From a virus, in IMG/VR virus record IMGVR_UViG_3300044491_000037, positions 1-23,304 of that record: a stretch of DNA of 23,304 nucleotides, one strand, 5' to 3'. Below are positions 14,967 to 21,686 of the stretch, piece after piece. The notes under the pieces are model-generated. The model ran no database searches. It was not told the origin of the DNA and was given only the letters and a program-made list of their open reading frames with translations. The first letter of the stretch is position 1. Every line of letters starts with the position of its first letter. A program made the translations under genes and the position numbers.

Positions 14967-15831
14967 AGTCTTCCTTTGTTGCTTTGCCACCAATGCTAAA
15001 GGCGGCGAGTTCACCAGATTTTACCTTAGCCCAAACGTCATCGCTATATACTTTAAACGCGACTATCCAGCCTTCTCGGTCACTCTGGATGCCAAGGGAA
15101 CCACCAATTTCTTTAGTGATAGGCATAGAATGGATAACTGCACCAATCTGTTCACCCTTGTGCATTTCTTTACCTACACGTACATGCTCCATAAACTTGT
15201 TTACGGCACTTACTAACGTGTCAGGTTTAATTACATCGCCTTGTCTATCGACTACTGGTTCACCCTTTTCGGTTACTACAGAAGCCCAACCATAGACCAT
15301 GCGTTGTTCTTCATCGGTCTTTAATATTTGACCTGTAATATCTTTAGTCATACTTCCCACTGTACTACCACTCCACATTCTGCAAGACCAATATCTTGCT
15401 GAGGTTTTATCTTTAGCCGTACTACATGAGTGTCGGCTTCTAAAGTTGGCTCTAGCTTTAGGATCATCCCGACGAATTTCCATGTTAGGGTCGCCGAATG
15501 TAACTTTGACAGTCTTATCACCAGACTTAACGTATACACCAAACTTCTTACTAGACCCTTTTGGTAGTCTGAAAGGTTTGTTTAGTGGCTTGTCAGCTTT
15601 GTCTACAACCTCAGCATATTTACTTAGGCTTGTTATCTTGTGACCAACAAACTGATTACGTGGTTTACCTTCATCATCAACTAGCTCTATACGTGCCGCT
15701 GGTTCCTCTTTAGTACCTGTTATCTTTACAGGTATGTTAGGTACTGTACCGTCACGATGTATGCTTCTTATGATACCTCTTGCTGTACCACCTGATGAAG
15801 ACCAACTTACTCTATCACCTACTTTAGCCAT
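14956..15831 (-). CDS. Head maturation protease (XkdF type) with N-terminal Tudor-like domain
   Basis: This 291-residue protein has three parts. Residues 1-75 (VGDRVSWSSSGGTARGII, then GHKITSLSKYAEV) look like the DUF2945/HVA1 Tudor-type domain. Residues about 95-155 hold a segment with FGDPNMEIRRDDPKARANF and a Cys pair in RHSC and YWSCRMWS, a motif I recall from other phage head proteases. Residues 160-291 match the XkdF serine protease family (Peptidase_S78_2): VYGWASVV, VDRQGDVI, GAVIHSMP and a terminal AAFSIGG, where the Ser is the likely nucleophile and the His of IHSMP a candidate partner. It should cleave scaffold and capsid N-termini during prohead maturation. It lies just upstream of scaffold and capsid genes, as expected. 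The protease call is good; the function of the N-terminal domain is unknown. Confidence 0.8.
   Translation of the reverse strand: MAKVGDRVSWSSSGGTARGIIRSIHRDGTVPNIPVKITGTKEEPAARIELVDDEGKPRNQFVGHKITSLSKYAEVVDKADKPLNKPFRLPKGSSKKFGVYVKSGDKTVKVTFGDPNMEIRRDDPKARANFRSRHSCSTAKDKTSARYWSCRMWSGSTVGSMTKDITGQILKTDEEQRMVYGWASVVTEKGEPVVDRQGDVIKPDTLVSAVNKFMEHVRVGKEMHKGEQIGAVIHSMPITKEIGGSLGIQSDREGWIVAFKVYSDDVWAKVKSGELAAFSIGGKATKEDYDG
14970..14977 (-). promoter_or_regulatory. Ribosome binding site deciding the scaffold start
   Basis: AAAGGAAG on the minus strand lies three bases before ATG ATG (14966 and 14963). It supports starting the scaffold gene here rather than at the upstream ATG at 15014, which lies deep inside the protease gene. 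Confidence 0.65.
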
Positions 15832-16157
15832 TAATCTAAGTCCTCTTTAATAATAATAGTGAAGTAACCATTGTTAGGGAATGTCTCTACTGTGTTATCA
15901 GCATAAGTAACTTCTACTTCACCGTAGTAAGTACCAGCAGTGTTAGTATCTGCCGCTACCCAAGGGTATTGTACTATACCACCAGAAGCATTTGTAACTG
16001 TCATAGGAGCATCTACCTTGAGTGATGTTGCTCCAAACGCTTTCATGTGAAACCTAACACCATTGTTACCTGTAATGTCTATTGCGTTACCACTTGCGTC
16101 TTCTAGGGTTACTGCCAACTTAGGGCTAGTATCATTCGTTTTAATTCTAAAAGCCAT
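15831..16157 (-). CDS. BppU-like N-terminal domain protein
   Basis: This 108-residue protein opens MAFRIKTNDTSPKLAVTLED and contains VRFHMKAFG, then GTYYGEVEVTYADNTVETFP and a closing YFTIIIKEDLD. The order of a short ligand-free beta strand, a V-x-F-x-M/L strand and an AGTYxGEVEV strand matches the baseplate upper protein N-terminal domain (PF10651-like) often found as a small free protein in siphophages. That domain is an immunoglobulin-like fold used to attach receptor-binding proteins in lactococcal phages. Its start overlaps the preceding stop by one base (TAATG) and its stop overlaps the protease start in the same way, so it is tightly coupled. The family call is by pattern; the attachment role is inferred. 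Confidence 0.65.
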   Translation of the reverse strand: MAFRIKTNDTSPKLAVTLEDASGNAIDITGNNGVRFHMKAFGATSLKVDAPMTVTNASGGIVQYPWVAADTNTAGTYYGEVEVTYADNTVETFPNNGYFTIIIKEDLD

Positions 16158-17422
16158 TAGCCTATCTTAACCTTATTGTTTGAGTCAAATCTAACTGAGT
16201 TACTATTCGCTATTTCTGTTCTGCTACCTATACGTTGATTGCCTATGTTTACTACTCTAGCTAAAGCTGGATTGTAGTAAGGCTCACCTAAGACTGGGAT
16301 ACCAGTAATAACATTATCTAATAAGAAGTAATGATCTCCTATTATGACAGTACGATCTACTTCTGGTGTTCCTGTTATAATGTTAGGAGACGAAAGATTT
16401 ATAAAATACTGTAGTACAGCATCCTCTACATCTGGTACTCCAGATACTAACTCTCCAGTAGAAAATGTCTCTTCTTCTGACATTGATATATCAGGTACAC
16501 TTACAGCACCAGTATTCATGTCCTCAGTAGAAATTATGTGATCTTGATTTATTATAGAACTGTCAAGTACAGGAGGTGCAGTATTTAAGTTTGCTACCTG
16601 TATTATATGTTCTTGTAGTATTGCAACACTAGGAGTTTCTGGTGTATCTACAGTTATAGGTCTAGCAACAAACGTTTCTTCTTCTTGCATAGTCACAGAA
16701 GGTAAACTTAAGTTACCAGTATCTAGATCTCCAGTATTAAGAGTTTGACCTTGATTTACTACAGCAACACTAACGTCAGGATTACCTGTACTTATATCCC
16801 CAGTAGAAAATGTTTCGTCTTCTTGCATTGTAGCAGAAGGTAGATCTATTCCTGTATCTAAGTTAGCAGTAGAAAGTATATTACCTTCTGTAATATCTGC
16901 ACTGTCAGTATTTGGAGTATCAGTAATTATATTTGTAGCAGAGAACGTTTCATCTTCTGACATAGCTAAGTTGTCAATGACTACTACGCCAGTATCTAAG
17001 TCTCCTGTATTTAATGTCTGACCTTGATTTATAGAAGAAGTGTCTAGGTCTGGACTACCAGTGGAAATTGATATTGCTGTAAGGTCGTATCTAAGTAAGG
17101 CAGTAGCACTATCTAAGACTGGGCTTCCTGTACTTATAGTTGTAGCAGTAAACGTTTCGTCTTCTTGTAGTAGTGCAGTATCTAAATCAGGATTGTTAGT
17201 AGCTAACTCTCCAGTGGAAAGTGACTTACCTGAGTTCTTACTAGGTTGTCCTAATACTGGACTTCCTGTAGTTATAAATAACGCACCTAAAGTCTCATCT
17301 TCTTGGAATGTAGTATTAGCTACACTTACAGCACTAGTAGTAATGGCACTAGCTGTTAAATCGTATTCTTCGCTCCCCATACCTGCAAAGGTAGCGGATG
17401 CAAAAGGGCTAGTACCAAACAT
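16157..17422 (-). CDS. Structural protein made of 23-residue tandem repeats
   Basis: This 421-residue acidic protein opens MFGTSPFASATFAGMG and closes with SNSVRFDSNNKVKIG, both unlike the rest. Between them (about 29-395) a 23-residue unit repeats about sixteen times. Its anchor Thr-Gly falls at residues 29, 52, 75, 98, 121, 144, 167, 190, 212, 235, 258, 281, 304, 327, 350 and 373; one unit is a residue short. A typical unit reads QEDETFTATTISTGSPVLDSA. Regular short repeats with buried Thr, Leu, Val and Ile suggest a beta-solenoid or stacked fibre. No Cys or catalytic motif is seen. The stop shares its last base with the start of the next gene. Its place between the fibre block and the protease fits a head or neck fibre, or a tail appendage; function is not known. 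Confidence 0.75.
   Translation of the reverse strand: MFGTSPFASATFAGMGSEEYDLTASAITTSAVSVANTTFQEDETLGALFITTGSPVLGQPSKNSGKSLSTGELATNNPDLDTALLQEDETFTATTISTGSPVLDSATALLRYDLTAISISTGSPDLDTSSINQGQTLNTGDLDTGVVVIDNLAMSEDETFSATNIITDTPNTDSADITEGNILSTANLDTGIDLPSATMQEDETFSTGDISTGNPDVSVAVVNQGQTLNTGDLDTGNLSLPSVTMQEEETFVARPITVDTPETPSVAILQEHIIQVANLNTAPPVLDSSIINQDHIISTEDMNTGAVSVPDISMSEEETFSTGELVSGVPDVEDAVLQYFINLSSPNIITGTPEVDRTVIIGDHYFLLDNVITGIPVLGEPYYNPALARVVNIGNQRIGSRTEIANSNSVRFDSNNKVKIG
16238..17338 (-). repeat. Sixteen tandem 69-base coding repeats
   Basis: These encode the 23-residue units of the repeat protein. Units have drifted: the DETF, STG-P and LD signatures are kept while the linkers vary, so the array is old rather than newly expanded. 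One unit (between residues 190 and 212) is three bases short and keeps the frame. Confidence 0.75.
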
Positions 17423-17431
17423 TTATTGCTC

Positions 17432-19246
17432 CTAGTTCTCGTCACCCACATAACGGGATGTCCACATAGTTAATGAATATTTAACCCCAGACTGTAGCTC
17501 ATCGACATAATGACCATGAGTAACTTGACTAGGGAAGAGTATACAACTTCCAACGGGTACATCTAGGTTTGTAAAGTCCTGACGTGGGAAATAGAGTGTA
17601 GCACCTTCATAGTTGTCGTTTAATTTAACGCTACCAGTTATAAGAGATGCGTCTGTGTGTAATCCTAAAGACTTCTGAGTGTCCATAGCGTAACGCATAG
17701 TAAAGGCATCACGTAATCCCATATACTCTACAGGCTTCCAATGTTCCTCACATATCTTAAATAGTCTATCTCTCCAAAGAACTTCATACTCTTTCCAAAG
17801 ACCTAACTTCTTAAGTCTTATCTCTTGTGCTGGAAACTTGTCTCCATCTAGATTACCCCAACCACCTAGAGCATCAGACTTAGCTATTAAGTCTTTACAC
17901 TCACTATCAGATAGTAGTTTTGTAACTAGCAAATCTTGAGCTACTTCTTTATAGTCTAAATCTCTACTTGTCCTAGTAATAGGAGAGGATAGTTCTTTAT
18001 ACCCAAACTGTTCTGCTAAACTGTAGAAGAAGTCTTTCTCTAACTTTCCTCCATTACCATGATATATACAACCACAACAATTAGTTTTATCATTCCAGAG
18101 TTGACCGTTTACTATCTTTATGTTTGTATCGTGGTTTTGGAATATATATGCTTCGTAGTCTAATCCCACTTTGTTTGCATACTCTGTTTCTACTGTACCA
18201 TCTATTAGTTTTAGGTATCTAGTTTGACAATAGAGTTGATCATCACCTTTAGCGTCTGTACTTGGTAAGTTAAGGAACTCATTTATTGCCCCTGCATACC
18301 CTATATACAATCCACTATTTAAATACCTGTAAGGTGTTCCATCATCTATCCAACTCTCTTTGTAGAAGTGATTATCTGTTATAGGCCAACATTCTTGTTC
18401 TGCCCCAAACAATATATCTACATCGAAGTCTAAGAACCTTTGTACTATCGTCTCATAACCTTCAGTGAAGAAAGTATCATACCCATCGACAAATAAGACT
18501 ATCTCATCTTTAGCTAGGTTTTTAACTAAGTTCTTTACTAGTTCTACTTTTCTTAGACCATCATATCCTTCCATCTCACTCTTCCAGCTATCACCTTTAC
18601 CAAGGTTAACTAGATTTATTTCATGTTTGTTACATGACTGAGATAGAGGCCACATTTTAGTTTCATCTGTAGCTACAGTTATTATATTAATCTTACTAGA
18701 GTCTATCATCGGACTATCTTCTTCCTCTATGGTACTTGGTCGGGTTGACCTTGGGATTTGAGTAACGACCTCTTCTTTGTAGAAGTAGTTATTTTTATGT
18801 TTTAGCTTCATGGGAACCCATTCATCAACAGGGATGATGTTATCCTTAAAGTCTTGTATTAATAATCTTGCTATATCAGGAGTAATTGCATAAGCATGGC
18901 AGTTATACCAATATCCCATGTCGTTCCATCTGTAACCTAACCAAACACTATCGTGGGAATTAAGAAGTCTATTTACCTTATCAGTATCTATACTATCGTA
19001 GACTGCATCTTCTTCTAATATTATACCATTAGAGTTACTATTTGCAATCTTCTCCCAGACTTTTAAATGGCTCACTGAGCATCCAAACTCACCTTTAAGT
19101 ATACTCCTACTGTGAATAGGGTCTAACCAGCCTGTACATGGCTTACAGCCAGTCTCAGAGTATATATCACTCCACTGTTTATTACGAGCATCGTATGCTG
19201 ATCCGTGAAGTGATATTTGATATATTAAAGTGTTGTTTCTACCCAT
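17432..19246 (-). CDS. Three-domain collagen-lysine modification enzyme (GT25 + PLOD-type GT + lysyl hydroxylase)
   Basis: This is a 604-residue soluble enzyme. Residues 1-170 are GT25-like, with GEFGCSVSHLKVWEKI (52-67), ILEEDA (76-81) and DEW (141-143); animal collagen galactosyltransferases belong to GT25. Residues 185-415 match the glycosyltransferase domain of lysyl hydroxylases: VDGYD (D254, D257), CWP (286-288), RYLNSG (307-312), DDQ (335-337) and HGNG (396-399). Residues 430-604 match the lysyl-hydroxylase dioxygenase domain: H530-x-D532 and H579 as Fe(II) ligands, and K589 where animal enzymes have the 2-oxoglutarate-binding Arg. The accessory domain that lies between GT and hydroxylase in animal LH3 is absent. 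Expected chemistry is Lys to hydroxylysine (2-oxoglutarate, O2, Fe2+), then Gal and Glc transfer from UDP-sugars, in the cytoplasm. The likely substrate is the fibre encoded two genes upstream. The start lacks a clear ribosome site, fitting coupling through the 22-base overlap. Assignment is from recalled family sequences; activity is inferred. Confidence 0.9.
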   Translation of the reverse strand: MGRNNTLIYQISLHGSAYDARNKQWSDIYSETGCKPCTGWLDPIHSRSILKGEFGCSVSHLKVWEKIANSNSNGIILEEDAVYDSIDTDKVNRLLNSHDSVWLGYRWNDMGYWYNCHAYAITPDIARLLIQDFKDNIIPVDEWVPMKLKHKNNYFYKEEVVTQIPRSTRPSTIEEEDSPMIDSSKINIITVATDETKMWPLSQSCNKHEINLVNLGKGDSWKSEMEGYDGLRKVELVKNLVKNLAKDEIVLFVDGYDTFFTEGYETIVQRFLDFDVDILFGAEQECWPITDNHFYKESWIDDGTPYRYLNSGLYIGYAGAINEFLNLPSTDAKGDDQLYCQTRYLKLIDGTVETEYANKVGLDYEAYIFQNHDTNIKIVNGQLWNDKTNCCGCIYHGNGGKLEKDFFYSLAEQFGYKELSSPITRTSRDLDYKEVAQDLLVTKLLSDSECKDLIAKSDALGGWGNLDGDKFPAQEIRLKKLGLWKEYEVLWRDRLFKICEEHWKPVEYMGLRDAFTMRYAMDTQKSLGLHTDASLITGSVKLNDNYEGATLYFPRQDFTNLDVPVGSCILFPSQVTHGHYVDELQSGVKYSLTMWTSRYVGDEN

Positions 19247-19575
19247 GAGAGTGTTTTTTCATCCCAACTATATGGTCTTCCATCGTCAACTACCTCTACA
19301 GGCGCACTCCAACGACAAGTTTCTTCATTTAGTACCCATGAAGGGTAAGGCTGTGGAGGAATAAATGCATCTTTATCTTCATCATATAAAAAACCTATAC
19401 CAGCGTAGTTCTTTCTTAAAGGTGTACCACCATGAATATGAACACCTGCATGTGTATTATAGCTTGTTTTTATCCATTCACCAGCACTTGTATCTACATA
19501 TGTATCAAAGAAGTCCGCTTCTGCTACTATAACTTGAGTAACTATACCATCTTCTACTTTTGCATAATGTCCCAT
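19225..19575 (-). CDS. Conserved phage protein of unknown function in fibre operon
   Basis: This 116-residue soluble protein has no signal peptide or membrane segment. It starts at an ATG with AGGAAA upstream. It opens MGHYAKVEDGIVTQVIVAEADF and contains GGTPLRKNYAGIGFLYD, then PPQPYPSWVLNEETCRW and a C-terminal YSWDEKTLSWVE, both Trp-rich. I recall similar small proteins beside fibre genes in marine phages and know of no assigned role. It sits ten bases after the collagen-like gene, and its end overlaps the modification enzyme gene by 22 bases, so the three are almost certainly co-translated. It could be a fibre chaperone, a capping subunit, or an adaptor between fibre and enzyme. None of these is shown by the sequence. 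Confidence 0.8.
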   Translation of the reverse strand: MGHYAKVEDGIVTQVIVAEADFFDTYVDTSAGEWIKTSYNTHAGVHIHGGTPLRKNYAGIGFLYDEDKDAFIPPQPYPSWVLNEETCRWSAPVEVVDDGRPYSWDEKTLSWVETTL

Positions 19576-19584
19576 TATATTTTC

Positions 19585-21660
19585 CTATTCTAAGTATCTT
19601 ACAATTACTATACCAGAACCACCTGACCCACTTGTGCTATAGCGATTACCGCCACCGCCACCGCCAGTATTTGCTTGACCTGCGCCATTGTTAGAGTCAC
19701 CTCCTCCACCATTACCGCCAGATCTACCACCAGCCGAACCGCCGCCGCCTGCGCCGCCGCCTGCGTAGTAACCACTATCACCTGAGCTTGTAGCACTTGC
19801 CCAAGTAGAGTAAGAGTTACTACCAGAACCACCAGCCGCATTACCACTGCTGAAACCAGATGCGCCAGAGCCGTTCTTTCCTCCACCGCCACCGCCGCCA
19901 TAATATGGTCCACCAGCACCACCTCCACCAGAATTACCTTGTCCAGCAGTGCCACTTTTACCTGATCGTCCGTTAGTACCGCCTCCACCTGAGCCACCGC
20001 TTTGTGCGTTATCAAGGTTGGTTCCAGTGCTGTGCGAACCACCGCCACCACCGCCTACAGCTGTTGTAAGACCCGTAACTGTACTATCACCACCATTAGT
20101 ACCAGCCGCACCATTACCACCTGAGTTTGTACCCCCTGCGCCAACAGTAATCGTTAAACTAGATGATAAAAGAGTAATAGTTTGTGGATTTACTAGTCCT
20201 CCAGCACCTCCGCCGCCAGCACCACGTCCTCCACCATAGTCATCTCTACCTCCGCCGCCGCCGCCAGCTACCATTAAAACTTCTACATTTTTTCCAGCGT
20301 CTCCAGTAACAACAAGTGTTCCTGATGATGTAAACTTGTGATACTTATATCCACCAGATGTATACTCTGTACCTCCAACAGCAGTGAATGGAGTAAAAAA
20401 AGCAACACCATTCCAAGTAAAACCATTATAAATTCTTAATTCATCGTCTGCTGTATTGTAATACTGGTCACCTTGAACTGCACTTGAAGGGTTAGTTGTT
20501 GACTTAGGCAGTCGTACCCTACTTCCATTAAAAATTACATCTCCTGTAAATGTACCACCGCCAAATGGGTTACCACTTGAACCAGTGTTACCTGTCTGTC
20601 CCTTTTGTCCCTTTTGTCCTTTTTGTCCAGTACTTCCTGTACCTCCAGTTGAGCCAGTAGAACCTGTTTGTCCCTTCTGACCTTTCTGTCCAGTCGATCC
20701 AGTTGAACCAGTACCGCCAGTAGAACCTGTTTGACCCTTCTGTCCCTTCTGACCAGTAGATCCAGTTGAACCTGTACTACCAGTATTACCAGTACTACCT
20801 TGCGCTCCTACTTCTCCCTTTTGGCCTTTTTGACCTTGAGAACCTGTACCTCCAGTTGAGCCAGTATTACCTACCTCACCCTTCTGTCCCTTTTGTCCTT
20901 GCGAACCTGTACTACCAGTTGATCCTGTAGAACCTTGAGAACCAGTAGCTCCTACTTCACCCTTCTGTCCCTTTTGTCCAGTAGAGCCTGTACCACCAGA
21001 TGCACCAACCTCACCCTTTTGGCCTTTTTGACCTTGGGAACCAGTGCTACCAGTATTACCAGCATTACCTTGAATACCTTGTGCGCCAACCTCGCCCTTC
21101 TGTCCCTTCTGACCAGTAGCTCCGTTAGATCCAGCACTACCTGTAGCTCCTGTAGCTCCTGTAGCCCCTACTTCGCCCTTTTGTCCCTTTTGACCAGTAG
21201 AGCCTGTATTACCTGTAACTCCAACTTCGCCTTTTTGACCCTTAGCTCCAGTCGATCCTGTATTACCAGTTACACCGACCTCACCCTTCTGTCCTTTAGC
21301 TCCAGCGGAACCAGCACTACCAGTTGCTCCAGTATTACCTTGAATACCTTGAGAACCAGTAGCTCCAACTTCGCCTTTCTGTCCCTTCTGACCTTGAAGA
21401 GCAGTAGCTGTAACAGTAGCTTTTTTCCAAGTACCAGCAGAAGTATCATACGACACAATAAGATCATCAGATGCTGGAGATGCACTAGTAGATAGACCTG
21501 TCAATGCTGAAGGTAAGGCTGTGGCAGTAACGTCTGCATTAGCTGATACGTTATCTAGTTTAGACCCATCAGTAGAAACATTTCTACCGTCAACAGTACC
21601 TACGTTTACTACGTTTCTACTGTCGTCAATTACCTCAGTGCCGTTTATTTTTACTGCCAT
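19585..21660 (-). CDS. Collagen-like tail fibre with glycine-rich tip
   Basis: This 691-residue protein has four parts. Residues 1-89 form an N-terminal region carrying [18 protein letters not shown], shared with the upstream fibre gene and a likely attachment or trimerisation segment. Residues 90-362 are 91 uninterrupted Gly-X-Y triplets, a predicted collagen triple helix. Residues 364-460 are a globular segment with [19 protein letters not shown], common in phage fibres. Residues 464-683 are a glycine-rich C-terminal domain opened by [13 protein letters not shown]. The collagen part has no Pro and no Arg. All 25 Lys are at Y, mostly as GQKGQKGEV; the Lys-Gly-Glu arrangement is known to stabilise triple helices. 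Thr is frequent at Y. With no proline, stability must come from ion pairs or from modification of Lys or Thr. A modification enzyme is encoded two genes downstream. Fibre assignment is strong; function as a host-binding fibre is inferred. Confidence 0.92.
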   Translation of the reverse strand: MAVKINGTEVIDDSRNVVNVGTVDGRNVSTDGSKLDNVSANADVTATALPSALTGLSTSASPASDDLIVSYDTSAGTWKKATVTATALQGQKGQKGEVGATGSQGIQGNTGATGSAGSAGAKGQKGEVGVTGNTGSTGAKGQKGEVGVTGNTGSTGQKGQKGEVGATGATGATGSAGSNGATGQKGQKGEVGAQGIQGNAGNTGSTGSQGQKGQKGEVGASGGTGSTGQKGQKGEVGATGSQGSTGSTGSTGSQGQKGQKGEVGNTGSTGGTGSQGQKGQKGEVGAQGSTGNTGSTGSTGSTGQKGQKGQTGSTGGTGSTGSTGQKGQKGQTGSTGSTGGTGSTGQKGQKGQKGQTGNTGSSGNPFGGGTFTGDVIFNGSRVRLPKSTTNPSSAVQGDQYYNTADDELRIYNGFTWNGVAFFTPFTAVGGTEYTSGGYKYHKFTSSGTLVVTGDAGKNVEVLMVAGGGGGGRDDYGGGRGAGGGGAGGLVNPQTITLLSSSLTITVGAGGTNSGGNGAAGTNGGDSTVTGLTTAVGGGGGGSHSTGTNLDNAQSGGSGGGGTNGRSGKSGTAGQGNSGGGGAGGPYYGGGGGGGKNGSGASGFSSGNAAGGSGSNSYSTWASATSSGDSGYYAGGGAGGGGSAGGRSGGNGGGGDSNNGAGQANTGGGGGGNRYSTSGSGGSGIVIVRYLE
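19612..20271 (-). other. Glycine-rich C-terminal domain of the fibre
   Basis: This region encodes residues 464-683 of the collagen-like fibre. Runs of five to eight glycines alternate with short polar loops containing Asn, Ser, Tyr and Arg, and the end is [11 protein letters not shown]. Domains with an (E/K)[11 protein letters not shown] opening occur at the ends of many phage fibres. Glycine-run lattices of polyglycine-II helices form the receptor-binding tip of the phage S16 gp38 adhesin, so a similar fold is possible here. The base composition is visibly richer in G+C than the flanks because of clustered GGC and GGT codons. Confidence 0.75.
20575..21393 (-). repeat. Collagen Gly-X-Y repeat tract
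   Basis: The tract encodes residues 90-362 of the fibre, every third residue Gly without interruption. Lys pairs of the form Q-K-G-Q-K-G recur with starts at residues 92, 122, 140, 158, 185, 212, 230, 257, 278, 305, 326 and 347 (the last a triple). Spacings are 18, 21, 27 or 30 residues. Spacer triplets are mostly [12 protein letters not shown] and GGT. Up to residue 283 each Lys group is followed by Glu-Val; the last three groups are followed by Gln-Thr, a possible late duplication. The DNA is repetitive and prone to length change by recombination. Confidence 0.95.
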
Positions 21661-21686
21661 CTTCGTGTACTCACTATTAGCTTATG

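Noticed and set aside
17040-17435. Plus-strand 131-residue frame in the repeat protein
   Set aside because: Antisense of the 23-residue repeats; repeated pattern explained by the sense gene.
17432-19246. Enzyme as an LPS or generic glycosyltransferase for host surface modification
   Set aside because: The GT25 domain alone would allow this, but the fused LH3-type GT and lysyl-hydroxylase domains next to a Gly-X-Lys collagen make collagen modification the better reading.
19608-20239. Other frames across the glycine-rich region (Val/Ala-rich minus frame, Pro-rich plus frame)
   Set aside because: They are shadows of glycine codons in the fibre gene, without ribosome sites or recognisable domains.
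20575-21393. Repeated DNA resembling a CRISPR-like or tandem non-coding array
   Set aside because: Units vary in length, stay in frame on the minus strand and encode a continuous Gly-X-Y protein.
20935-21495. Plus-strand 186-residue frame rich in Ser, Thr, Leu and Cys
   Set aside because: It is the antisense of the collagen repeats; its low complexity simply mirrors the repeat.
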